A stretch of 18,456 bases of DNA from positions 384-18,839 of the forward strand of contig DNCF01000292.1 of assembly GCA_003484545.1 (NCBI GenBank), in the 5' to 3' direction. The notes beneath the pieces are model-generated. The model ran no database searches and had not been told where the DNA came from. It was given only the letters and a program-made list of their open reading frames with translations. Shown one piece after another: positions 8,546-14,778 of the stretch. The DNA comes from Massilia sp. GTDB lineage: Bacteria; Pseudomonadota; Gammaproteobacteria; Burkholderiales; Burkholderiaceae_D. The position numbers and the translations under genes are program-made. Numbering within the stretch: position 1 is the first letter of the stretch; every line of letters starts with the position of its first letter.

Positions 8546-8588
8546 GTAGGGCACGTGCCCACCGCGTGGGGACAAGTCCCCACCCTAC
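8546..8588. repeat. Compact REP-like inverted pair, locus 3
   Basis: Only 43 bp long. Unit 3a (+) starts with GTAG and carries the contracted palindrome GGGCACGTGCCC. Unit 3b (-) has arms GTGGGGAC / GTCCCCAC and ends CCCTAC. The two share a central CGCG with no spacer, so the outer GTAGGG and CCCTAC can also pair. It lies between the end of the glycolipid-binding gene and the hmp promoter. A separate small inverted repeat, TGCTTG (8522-8527) / CAAGCA (8535-8540), lies beside it. Confidence 0.75.
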
Positions 8589-8628
8589 AAAACTAACCAA
8601 ACAATTCGAGAAACCGGGCGCGCCGGAG

Positions 8629-9168
8629 TCAGGTGCGGCGGAACAAGCCGGGATAGCGCACCACAAGCCCATCCTCGTCGACTTCCAGCTCGGCCTGGAA
8701 ACCGTTCGCAACGCCTTCGTAGCGGTACCGGTTGGCGCCAAGCCGGCTGTAAGCCTGCTCCGCCTTTTCCACCGTCAGGTCGGGAATACGCACATAGGCG
8801 ACATCGATTGCCTGGCGTTCGTCCAGCGCATTGCCGAGGCGCCGGATCGGCAAGGTATTCGTGAAACAGCTGGCGGTGAGATCGATATCGATGCAGCCGG
8901 CCAGCTCCTCGATGGGCGCGCCGTCAACGCCCTGCCAGGCGCCCTGTCCGTCGGCGAACAATTCCAGCACACCTCCACCGGCCACCTCGACGCGGGCATG
9001 GCGCACGCGCCAGGCGGCATCGCAACGAATGGTATAGCTGGCGCCATAGTCGGCGCCGAAGCGGCCGCCGATCACCACGCCCTGGGCGATGATCATGTCG
9101 CCTTCCTGACGCAGCGCCAGGTGCTCCATTCCCGGATCATCATCCGGTATCCAGCGATAGCTTTTCAT
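8629..9168 (-). CDS. Putative glycolipid-binding protein (PF06475, formerly DUF1089)
   Basis: The protein has 179 residues, the normal size for the family. The start at 9168 is fixed by a perfect AAGGAGG six bases upstream (9174-9180). Family features are the N-terminal YRWIPDDDPGMEHLAL, GVVIGGRFGADYGASYTIRCD with WRVR after it, and the C-terminal VRYPGLF. There is no signal peptide or membrane segment, so it should be cytoplasmic. The family name comes from structural resemblance of a Pseudomonas member to lipid-carrying folds. No ligand or reaction is established, so the name should be taken lightly. The ZIP transporter gene ends 41 bp upstream on the same strand, so the two may be co-transcribed. 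No terminator was seen between them. Confidence 0.8.
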   Translation of the reverse strand: MKSYRWIPDDDPGMEHLALRQEGDMIIAQGVVIGGRFGADYGASYTIRCDAAWRVRHARVEVAGGGVLELFADGQGAWQGVDGAPIEELAGCIDIDLTASCFTNTLPIRRLGNALDERQAIDVAYVRIPDLTVEKAEQAYSRLGANRYRYEGVANGFQAELEVDEDGLVVRYPGLFRRT

Positions 9169-9208
9169 GACAGCCTCCTTGCCGATATGAGCGGCCCATT
9201 CTGAAGCA

Positions 9209-9979
9209 TCAGCGCCCGGTCAGGAACAGGACGATGATCACGCCAAGAGAGATCAGGAGCACCTGCGGGATCGATTCCTTGACCGTCGCGCGGCGCTGCA
9301 TCTGCGGCATCAGGTCGCTCACCGCGATGTAGATGAAGCCCGAGGAGGCGAACACCAGCACGTAGGGAATCAGGCCGCTGGCGCGGTCGAGGGTGAAGTA
9401 GCCGAGCAGGCCGCCCGCCACCGCCAGCAGGCTGCACAGCAAATTGAAGACGTAGGCGCGCATGCGCGAGAAGCCGGCGTTGAGCAGCACGATGAAGTCG
9501 CCGATCTCGGTCGGGATCTCGTGCGCGACGATCGCCAGCGCGGTGACGATGCCCAGCTCGGGGTTGGCCAGGAAGGCCGCCGCGATCAGGATGCCGTCGG
9601 TGAAGTTGTGCATGCCGTCGCCGATCAGGATCATCCAGCCCGACTTGCCGGCCGCGTGCGCGTCGTGGCCGTGGGCGTGGTGGTGGCCGTCGCCCTCGTG
9701 GTGGTGCGAGTGGCGCAGCAGCGCCACTTTCTCGAGCAGGAAGAAGGTCAGCAGGCCCGCCAGCAGCGTCGCGAACAGCTTCTGCGGACTCGCCCCGGAA
9801 TCGAAGGCCTCGGGCAGCGCGTGCAGCAGCGACGTCGACAGCATGATGCCGACGGACAGGCTCACCAGCCGCTCCACCATTTTGGAGAGCAGCGTGAACG
9901 AGAATAATGCCGCGGCCGAGATGCTGACGACGCCGGCGATGACGGTCGCCAGCAGGATGGAGATTAGGATCGGGTCGAT
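9209..9979 (-). CDS. ZIP-family divalent metal transporter; start codon non-canonical or uncertain
   Basis: About 256 residues with roughly eight hydrophobic segments, in the inner membrane. It likely imports Zn2+ or related divalent cations. Diagnostic motifs are HNFTDG (about 124-129) in TM4 and HEIPTEIGD (about 153-161) in TM5. A histidine-rich cytoplasmic loop, HSHHHEGDGHHHAHGHDAH, lies at about 90-108. Homology is continuous back to ILISILLATVIAGVVS, but no in-frame ATG, GTG or TTG lies near it. The first in-frame ATG would be M34, inside the conserved region. The best candidate is ATC at 9979, preceded by AAGAGG (9991-9986) with six bases of spacing, giving (M)DPILISILL. The frame stays open far upstream only as a shadow of the neighbouring hydrolase gene. 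A sequence error at the start codon is possible. Confidence 0.85.
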   Translation of the reverse strand: MDPILISILLATVIAGVVSISAAALFSFTLLSKMVERLVSLSVGIMLSTSLLHALPEAFDSGASPQKLFATLLAGLLTFFLLEKVALLRHSHHHEGDGHHHAHGHDAHAAGKSGWMILIGDGMHNFTDGILIAAAFLANPELGIVTALAIVAHEIPTEIGDFIVLLNAGFSRMRAYVFNLLCSLLAVAGGLLGYFTLDRASGLIPYVLVFASSGFIYIAVSDLMPQMQRRATVKESIPQVLLISLGVIIVLFLTGR

Positions 9980-10077
9980 TTGATGCCTCTTGTTCTGGAC
10001 GTGCTGCGCTTGGCTAGCCGGGCATTGTACAGCTCCCGACAGCCAAGCGTGCGGCGGCGCTTGTGCTGACGCCCGGC

Positions 10078-10962
10078 TTAGGCGACGCCGTGCTTCGCGA
10101 ACCAGTTCAGCGCGCGCTTCCAGCCGTCCTTCGCATCGGCTTCGTTGTAGCTCGGGCGGTAGTCCGCATGGAAGGCGTGGCCCGCGTTCGGGTAGACCAC
10201 GAACTCGGAGCGGCTGTTGCCCTTCCCGAGCTGTTCCTTCATGCGTTCGACCGAGGCCAGCGGAATGCCGGTATCCTTGGCGCCATACAGGCCGAGCACC
10301 GGCACCTTCAGGCCCTGGGCCACGTCGATCGGGTGCTTCGGCGAATTCGCCGTGACGTCGCCCGTCAGGCGGCCATACCAGGCCACGCCGGCCTTGACCT
10401 TCGGGTTGTGGGCGCAATACAGCCAGGTGATGCGGCCACCCCAGCAGAAGCCGGTGATGCCGAGGCGCTCGATGTCGCCGCCGCGCTGCTTGGCCCAGGT
10501 GACCACGGTGTCGAGGTCGGACATGACCTGGGCATCCGGGGTCTTCGAGACGATGTCCTTCATCAGGTCGGCGATGTTGGCCACCTTGGTGGCGTCGCCC
10601 TGGCGCACGAACAGGTCCGGGGCGATGGCCAGGTAGCCGGCCTTGGCGAAACGGCGCGCCACGTCCTTGATGTGCTCGTGCACGCCGAAGATCTCGGAGA
10701 TCACGAGGATGACCGGCAGGTTGGTCCTGCCCTCGGGCTGGGCGCGGTAGACGGGAACGTCCTGGCCGTCGATGACGATGATGTGGTCGCCGGCGGACAG
10801 GCCGGCGGTGTCGGTCTGGATCAACGACTGCGCCATGACCGGCAGGGTCGCGGCCGCGAAGCCGCTGCCGACTGCCGCTTTCAGGAAAACACGGCGGTCG
10901 ACGCCGTCTTCGAACGCCGTGCTGGCAACGAGGCTGTCGCCGTCTTGTACGAGATCCTTCAT
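10078..10962 (-). CDS. Dienelactone hydrolase family protein with Tat signal peptide
   Basis: The protein has 294 residues from the second of two close ATGs. GGAGG (10974-10970) is seven bases before the ATG at 10962, but touches the one at 10968, so 10962 is preferred. The N-terminus carries DRRVFLK (22-28) followed by a small-residue hydrophobic stretch and PVMAQS, a typical twin-arginine signal with likely cleavage after MA. The hydrolase domain is an alpha/beta fold with the carboxymethylenebutenolidase triad: C173 in GFCWGG, D230 in GAKDTGIP and H262 in GHAFH. The conserved E90 of SEIFG, which tunes the cysteine, is present. Periplasmic location is inferred. No aromatic-degradation genes surround it, so the substrate is unknown. 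The gene stands 98 bp upstream of the ZIP start. Confidence 0.9.
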   Translation of the reverse strand: MKDLVQDGDSLVASTAFEDGVDRRVFLKAAVGSGFAAATLPVMAQSLIQTDTAGLSAGDHIIVIDGQDVPVYRAQPEGRTNLPVILVISEIFGVHEHIKDVARRFAKAGYLAIAPDLFVRQGDATKVANIADLMKDIVSKTPDAQVMSDLDTVVTWAKQRGGDIERLGITGFCWGGRITWLYCAHNPKVKAGVAWYGRLTGDVTANSPKHPIDVAQGLKVPVLGLYGAKDTGIPLASVERMKEQLGKGNSRSEFVVYPNAGHAFHADYRPSYNEADAKDGWKRALNWFAKHGVA

Positions 10963-11135
10963 GTGCATCCCTCCGGTCGCTGGTTGTAAGGTTGACTATC
11001 TTACCAGCGGCGCGGCGGCGTTGCGCATGGGTGCATGGATGTGTGCGCCGGCCCGGTAACGGCAAGCGTCAACGCGCCGGTGACACGCTTTCATGTGCAC
11101 CGGCGCGAACGCGGCAGGTCAGGCGACGCGTATCA

Positions 11136-11279
11136 CCGCGTGGGCAGCGCAGGCGCCAGAGGTCTTCATGCGGGGATGGCGGAGCTGCCCACCCTACGGT
11201 CCGCGGCGCCGGCATCCGTAGGGTGGGCAGCTGCACCTGCGACCTCTGCACAGCCGCGCTGTATGCGCTGCCCACGCGG
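11136..11279. repeat. REP-like pair, locus 4: long-loop units in reversed arrangement
   Basis: Unit 4a (11136-11197, -) and unit 4b (11218-11279, +) are each exactly 62 nt. Both start GTAGGGTGGGCAGCT and end GCGCTGCCCACGCGG on their own strands, with about 32 unrelated bases in between. The stem is GTGGGCAGC / GCTGCCCAC around this long loop. Unlike loci 1-3 the GTAG ends face each other, 20 bp apart. The locus occupies the middle of the 359-bp gap between polA (stop at 11322) and the hydrolase start. Otherwise that gap shows only the hydrolase ribosome binding site. No intrinsic terminator for polA was seen. Confidence 0.75.
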
Positions 11280-11321
11280 CGATATGCGTCCGCCGATCAG
11301 CTGCATACGAGCCGCTTACCT

Positions 11322-14069
11322 TTAGTGCGCTTCCTCCCAGTTGCGCCCCACCCCGGTCTCGGCCACCAGCGGCACCTTCAGCTGGGCCACGCCCGCCATC
11401 AGTTCCGGCAGCTTCTGCTTGACCAGTTCCAGCTCGCCTTCCGGCACTTCGAGCACCAGTTCGTCGTGCACCTGCATGACCATGCGCGTGCCCAGCTTCT
11501 CGGCTTCCAGCCAGCCCTGCACCGCGATCATCGCCAGCTTGATCAGGTCGGCCGCAGTGCCCTGCATCGGCGCGTTGATCGCCGCGCGTTCGGCGCCGGC
11601 GCGGCGCGGGCCGTTGCCGGAATTGATCTCGGGAAGCCACAGGCGGCGTCCGAACACGGTCTCCACGTAGCCGCGCGCTTTCGCCGCCATGCGGGTCTCG
11701 TCCATGTACTGCTTCACGCCCGAGAAGCGCGCGAAGTAGCGCTCGATGTAGTTGGCGGCGGCCGCGCGTTCGATCTGCAGGTTCTGGGCCAGGCCAAAGG
11801 CGCTCATGCCGTAGATCAGGCCGAAGTTAATGACCTTGGCGTAGCGGCGCTGCTCGGACTGGACTTCATCCGGCGCGACGCCGAAGATCTCGGCGGCGGT
11901 GGCGCGGTGGATGTCCTCGCCTTCCGCGAAGGCCTTGAGCATCGCCTCGTCGCCCGAGATGTGGGCCATGATGCGCAGCTCGATCTGCGAGTAGTCGGCC
12001 GAGACGATCACGCTGCCCGGCGGCGCAACGAAGGCTTCGCGGATGCGACGGCCTTCGGCGGTGCGAACCGGGATGTTCTGCAGGTTCGGATCGTTCGAAG
12101 CCAGGCGACCGGTGATCGCCACGGCCTGCGCGTAGTTGGTGTGCACGCGGCCGGTGTCCTGGTTGACCATTTTAGGGAGCTTGTCGGTATAGGTCGACTT
12201 CAGCTTGGCCAGGCCGCGGTGCTCGAGCAGGACCTTCGGCAGCGGGAAGTCCTCGGCCAGCTTTTGCAGCACCTCCTCGTCGGTCGAAGGCGCGCCGGTG
12301 GCGGTCTTCTTGATCACCGGGAGCTGCAGTTTGCCGAAGAAGATCTCGCCGATCTGTTTGGGCGAACCCAGGTTGAACTGGCCGCCGGCCAGCTCATAGG
12401 CCTGCTGCTCCAGCTCCATCAGCCGTGCGCCGATCTCGCGCGACTGCGCATCGAGCTTCGCGGTGTCGATCAGCACCCCGTTGCGCTCGATCTTCTGCAG
12501 CACGATCTGGGTCGGCAGCTCGATCTTCTCGTAGATATAGGTCAGGCCCGGGTCCTTCATCACGTGCGGCAGCATGGTCTGGTGCAGGCGCAGGGTGATG
12601 TCCGAATCCTCGGCCGCGTATTCCTTGGCGCGCTCCAGCTCCACCTGGTCGAAGCAGATCATGTTGGCGCCCTTGCCGCAGACGTCGACGAAAGGAATCG
12701 TCGTGTAGCCGAGGTGGCGCATCGCCATCGTGTCCATGTCGTGCGGCTTGTGCGACTCGAAGACATACGACTGCAGCAGCGTGTCGTGCACAATGCCTTT
12801 CAGCGTCACGCCATGGTTATTGAAGATGTGCATGTCGTACTTCAGGTTCTGGCCGAGCTTGGGCTTGTCCGGATTCTCCAGCCAGCCGCGCATGCGCTCC
12901 AGCACCTCTTCGCGCGGCAACTGTTCCGGCACGCCGGCATAGCGGTGCGCCACCGGGATGTAGGCGCCCTTGCCCGCTTCGACCGACAGCGAGATGCCGA
13001 CCATCTGCGCCGTCATCGGGTCGAGCGAGGTGGTCTCGGTGTCGACCGAGGTCAGTTCGGCGGCGTCGACCAGGGCCAGCCATTTATCCAGCTGCTCCCA
13101 AGTGGTAACGAGTTCGTAGTCGCCCTTGATGATGGGCATGCCCGGCAGCGTGTCCTGCGCGCCTTCCGGAGAATTCAGTGCTGGCGCGGCGGGCGCACCC
13201 ACGCCCGGGCCTTGCGACAGTTCGCGCAGCATGGTCTTGAAGCCGTAGCGCTGGAAGAAGTCGCGCAGCGCGTCCTTGTCTTCGGGGCGGCCGACCAGGC
13301 TTTCCTCGATCGACACCACGTGGTTCACCAGGTCGCAGTCCGTTTTAACGGTAATCAGTTCGCGGCCCTTGGGCAGCCATTCCAGCGCCGCGCGCAGGTT
13401 CTCGCCGACCGCGCCGCCGATGCTGTGCGCGTTCTCGATCACGCCGTCGAGCGAGCCGTGCAGGGTCAGCCATTTCAGCGCCGTCTTCGGGCCGCACTTG
13501 GTCACGCCCGGCACGTTGTCGACGGTATCGCCGATCAGGGTCAGGTAGTCGATGATGCGGTTCGGCGGCACGCCGAACTTGGCCAGCACGCCGGCCTCGT
13601 CGAGCTTTTCGTTGCTCATCGTGTTGATCAGCATGACCTTGTCGTTCACCAGCTGGGCCAGGTCCTTGTCGCCAGTGGACACAATCGTGTTCATCCCCTT
13701 GGCGGCCGCCTGCACGGCCAGGGTGCCGATCACGTCGTCCGCCTCCACGCCTTCGACCATCAGGATCGGCCAGCCCAGGTGGCGCACCGCCTCGTGGATC
13801 GGGCCGATCTGCTTGCCCAGGTCTTCCGGCATCGACGCGCGGGTCGCCTTGTACTCGGGGTACATGTCGTCGCGGAAGGTCTTGCCTTTCGCATCGAACA
13901 CGCAGGCGATGTAGGCCGCCGGATAGTCGGCGCGCAGGCGGCGCAGCATGTTGACCATGCCGTGCATCGCCCCGGTCGGGAAGCCGTCGGGGCTGCGCAG
14001 GTCGGGCAGCGCGTGGTAGGCGCGGTAGAGGTAGCTGGAGCCGTCAACGAGCAGCAGGGTATTTTGCAT
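11322..14069 (-). CDS. polA: DNA polymerase I
   Basis: The protein has 915 residues, full length. It fills gaps and removes RNA primers during replication and repair. The start at 14069 gives MQNTLLLVDGSSYLYRAYHA, aligning with E. coli PolA. An upstream in-frame ATG at 14117 would add 16 atypical residues, and neither start has a good Shine-Dalgarno. The 5' nuclease domain (about 1-290) has LVDGSS, EGVEADD and STGDKDLAQL. The proofreading domain is intact, with D343 and E345 in VDTETTS. In the polymerase domain, motif A is VSADYSQIELR (D692), motif B is RRYAKVINFGLIYGMSAFG, and motif C is MQVHDELVLEVPE (D869). All three activities should be present. The 1,030-residue open frame opposite it on + is a GC-rich shadow. 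Confidence 0.98.
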   Translation of the reverse strand: MQNTLLLVDGSSYLYRAYHALPDLRSPDGFPTGAMHGMVNMLRRLRADYPAAYIACVFDAKGKTFRDDMYPEYKATRASMPEDLGKQIGPIHEAVRHLGWPILMVEGVEADDVIGTLAVQAAAKGMNTIVSTGDKDLAQLVNDKVMLINTMSNEKLDEAGVLAKFGVPPNRIIDYLTLIGDTVDNVPGVTKCGPKTALKWLTLHGSLDGVIENAHSIGGAVGENLRAALEWLPKGRELITVKTDCDLVNHVVSIEESLVGRPEDKDALRDFFQRYGFKTMLRELSQGPGVGAPAAPALNSPEGAQDTLPGMPIIKGDYELVTTWEQLDKWLALVDAAELTSVDTETTSLDPMTAQMVGISLSVEAGKGAYIPVAHRYAGVPEQLPREEVLERMRGWLENPDKPKLGQNLKYDMHIFNNHGVTLKGIVHDTLLQSYVFESHKPHDMDTMAMRHLGYTTIPFVDVCGKGANMICFDQVELERAKEYAAEDSDITLRLHQTMLPHVMKDPGLTYIYEKIELPTQIVLQKIERNGVLIDTAKLDAQSREIGARLMELEQQAYELAGGQFNLGSPKQIGEIFFGKLQLPVIKKTATGAPSTDEEVLQKLAEDFPLPKVLLEHRGLAKLKSTYTDKLPKMVNQDTGRVHTNYAQAVAITGRLASNDPNLQNIPVRTAEGRRIREAFVAPPGSVIVSADYSQIELRIMAHISGDEAMLKAFAEGEDIHRATAAEIFGVAPDEVQSEQRRYAKVINFGLIYGMSAFGLAQNLQIERAAAANYIERYFARFSGVKQYMDETRMAAKARGYVETVFGRRLWLPEINSGNGPRRAGAERAAINAPMQGTAADLIKLAMIAVQGWLEAEKLGTRMVMQVHDELVLEVPEGELELVKQKLPELMAGVAQLKVPLVAETGVGRNWEEAH

Positions 14070-14119
14070 AATGGGAATGAATAGTGGAGCTGGCCGGTGG
14101 CCGAAAGTAACAGGCATTA

Positions 14120-14194
14120 TCGCAGAATCCGGGCTGGACCAAGGGCGGCTGAGGGAACCTGAACTTGTCGCGAAAGCATTAAAGTGCGTAGACT
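14120..14194 (+). repeat. 75-bp imperfect direct repeat, copy A
   Basis: Aligns without gaps to 16817-16891 with 62 of 75 bases identical by hand count. Shared blocks include GAATCCGGGCTG, ACCAAGGGCGGCTGA and AAAGTGCGTAGACT. It is followed about 20 bp later by an ATCGGTCAAGAGCGGAC motif. No transposase or terminal inverted repeats are seen. Confidence 0.85.
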
Positions 14195-14214
14195 GGACTT
14201 TCCCGATGTCTACA

Positions 14215-14234
14215 ATCGGTCAAGAGCGGACGTT
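14215..14234 (+). repeat. Short dispersed motif (ATCGGYCARRAGCGGAC type), copy 1
   Basis: ATCGGTCAAGAGCGGACGTT. Related copies are at 16199-16218, 16565-16584 and, degenerate, 16916-16935. All are intergenic within the accessory block and all are on +. The motif resembles short sequences found scattered between proteobacterial genes (from memory, unverified). Confidence 0.6.
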
Positions 14235-14410
14235 CATGACTACGCACAGTCAGAAATACAACCTGCCCAACGAACAGATAGCGTATTCAAGCATGGTGAG
14301 TTGTTACGGCAACCTGTCCAAGCTTGAGGGCCGCATCGTCCACGCCTTTCGCTTGGAGCACAGTTGCACGGTGGCATGCTGGCTCGACCGCTTGGTCCAG
14401 CGCTGCTATT

Positions 14411-14505
14411 TATCTGAATATCGGCTAAATATCTTTTATCTGATATTCGGATATATTGACTTTATCTGTTATTCGGATAAAATCGATGTATCTGAATAGC
14501 GGATA
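14411..14505 (+). promoter_or_regulatory. Four phased HipB operator boxes
   Basis: Four 17-bp boxes of form TATCTG-N5-CGGATA: O1 14411-14427 (TATCTGAATATCGGCTA, right arm imperfect), O2 14437-14453 (TATCTGATATTCGGATA), O3 14463-14479 (TATCTGTTATTCGGATA) and O4 14489-14505 (TATCTGAATAGCGGATA). Each start is exactly 26 bp from the next, leaving 9-bp spacers. E. coli HipB also binds four operators upstream of its own operon, of form TATCC-N8-GGATA, so autorepression by HipB or HipAB is the natural reading. The boxes here are one base shorter. The 100 bp 14411-14510 contain 29 G/C, far below the surroundings. O4 ends seven bases before the hipB ATG. Confidence 0.9.
14456..14483 (+). promoter_or_regulatory. 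Sigma70-like promoter of hipBA
   Basis: The -35 is TTGACT (14456-14461) and the -10 is TAAAAT (14478-14483), each 5 of 6 to consensus with a 16-bp spacer. The -35 starts in the O2-O3 gap, O3 fills the spacer, and the -10 overlaps the last bases of O3. Occupied O3 would block RNA polymerase. Transcription would start near 14490, inside O4, leaving a short leader. Confidence 0.75.
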
Positions 14506-14512
14506 TTCATCT

Positions 14513-14776
14513 ATGTCCCTCGCGCCCAACTACTTCACGCTCTCTACGGCGTCTCACCTCGGTCAGCTCCTCAAGACCACGCGCAAACGGCACAAAATCA
14601 CGCAAGCTGCGCTGGCAGTCCATGTCGGGGTCAGCCAGAACCGCCTCTCGCACCTCGAGAATCACCCCGAGGAAATCAGCGTCAAGCAGCTGCTCAGCTG
14701 GTGTTCGGCACTAGAGCTGGAGCTCAAACTCGGCGAGAGGGACACGTCGGCGGCCAGCAGCTCGGCAGAGTGGTAA
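14513..14776 (+). CDS. hipB: HipB-like antitoxin, Xre-family DNA-binding repressor
   Basis: The protein has 87 residues from the ATG at 14513. An upstream ATG at 14456 would place the operators inside the gene and is rejected. The helix-turn-helix domain covers about residues 15-70 (LGQLLKTTRKRHKITQAALA, then VSQNRLSHLE with the recognition helix). The family function is to neutralise HipA and bind its own operators as a dimer. No Shine-Dalgarno is evident, and the mRNA leader would be only about 20 bases. The stop at 14774-14776 is two bases before the hipA ATG, an antitoxin-first operon as in E. coli. The four upstream boxes support its role as autorepressor. Confidence 0.92.
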   Translation: MSLAPNYFTLSTASHLGQLLKTTRKRHKITQAALAVHVGVSQNRLSHLENHPEEISVKQLLSWCSALELELKLGERDTSAASSSAEW

Positions 14777-14778
14777 TC

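Larger units (their letters stand above)
14070..14512. other. Intergenic region between divergent polA and hipB
   Basis: These 443 bp hold copy A of the 75-bp repeat, one AGCGGAC motif, and at the right end the hipBA promoter-operator. The stretch 14236-14410 has no recognised gene. An open frame crosses it on +, but its C-terminal third is merely a translation of the operator boxes, so it is not called. The polA promoter must lie here on the - strand but was not identified. Confidence 0.6.

Noticed and set aside
9980..11065. Extension of the ZIP frame far upstream, as a fusion protein
   Set aside because: The extension lies in a wrong frame over the dienelactone hydrolase gene and has no recognisable domain.
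10992..14084. 1,030-codon open frame on + opposite polA
   Set aside because: Shadow of polA. It also runs through REP locus 4, and no recognisable domain appears.
14236..14499. Open frame on + before hipB (MTTHSQKYNLPNEQ...)
   Set aside because: Its last third is a translation of the operator boxes and it has no recognisable homology. The segment 14236-14410 could at most be a gene remnant.
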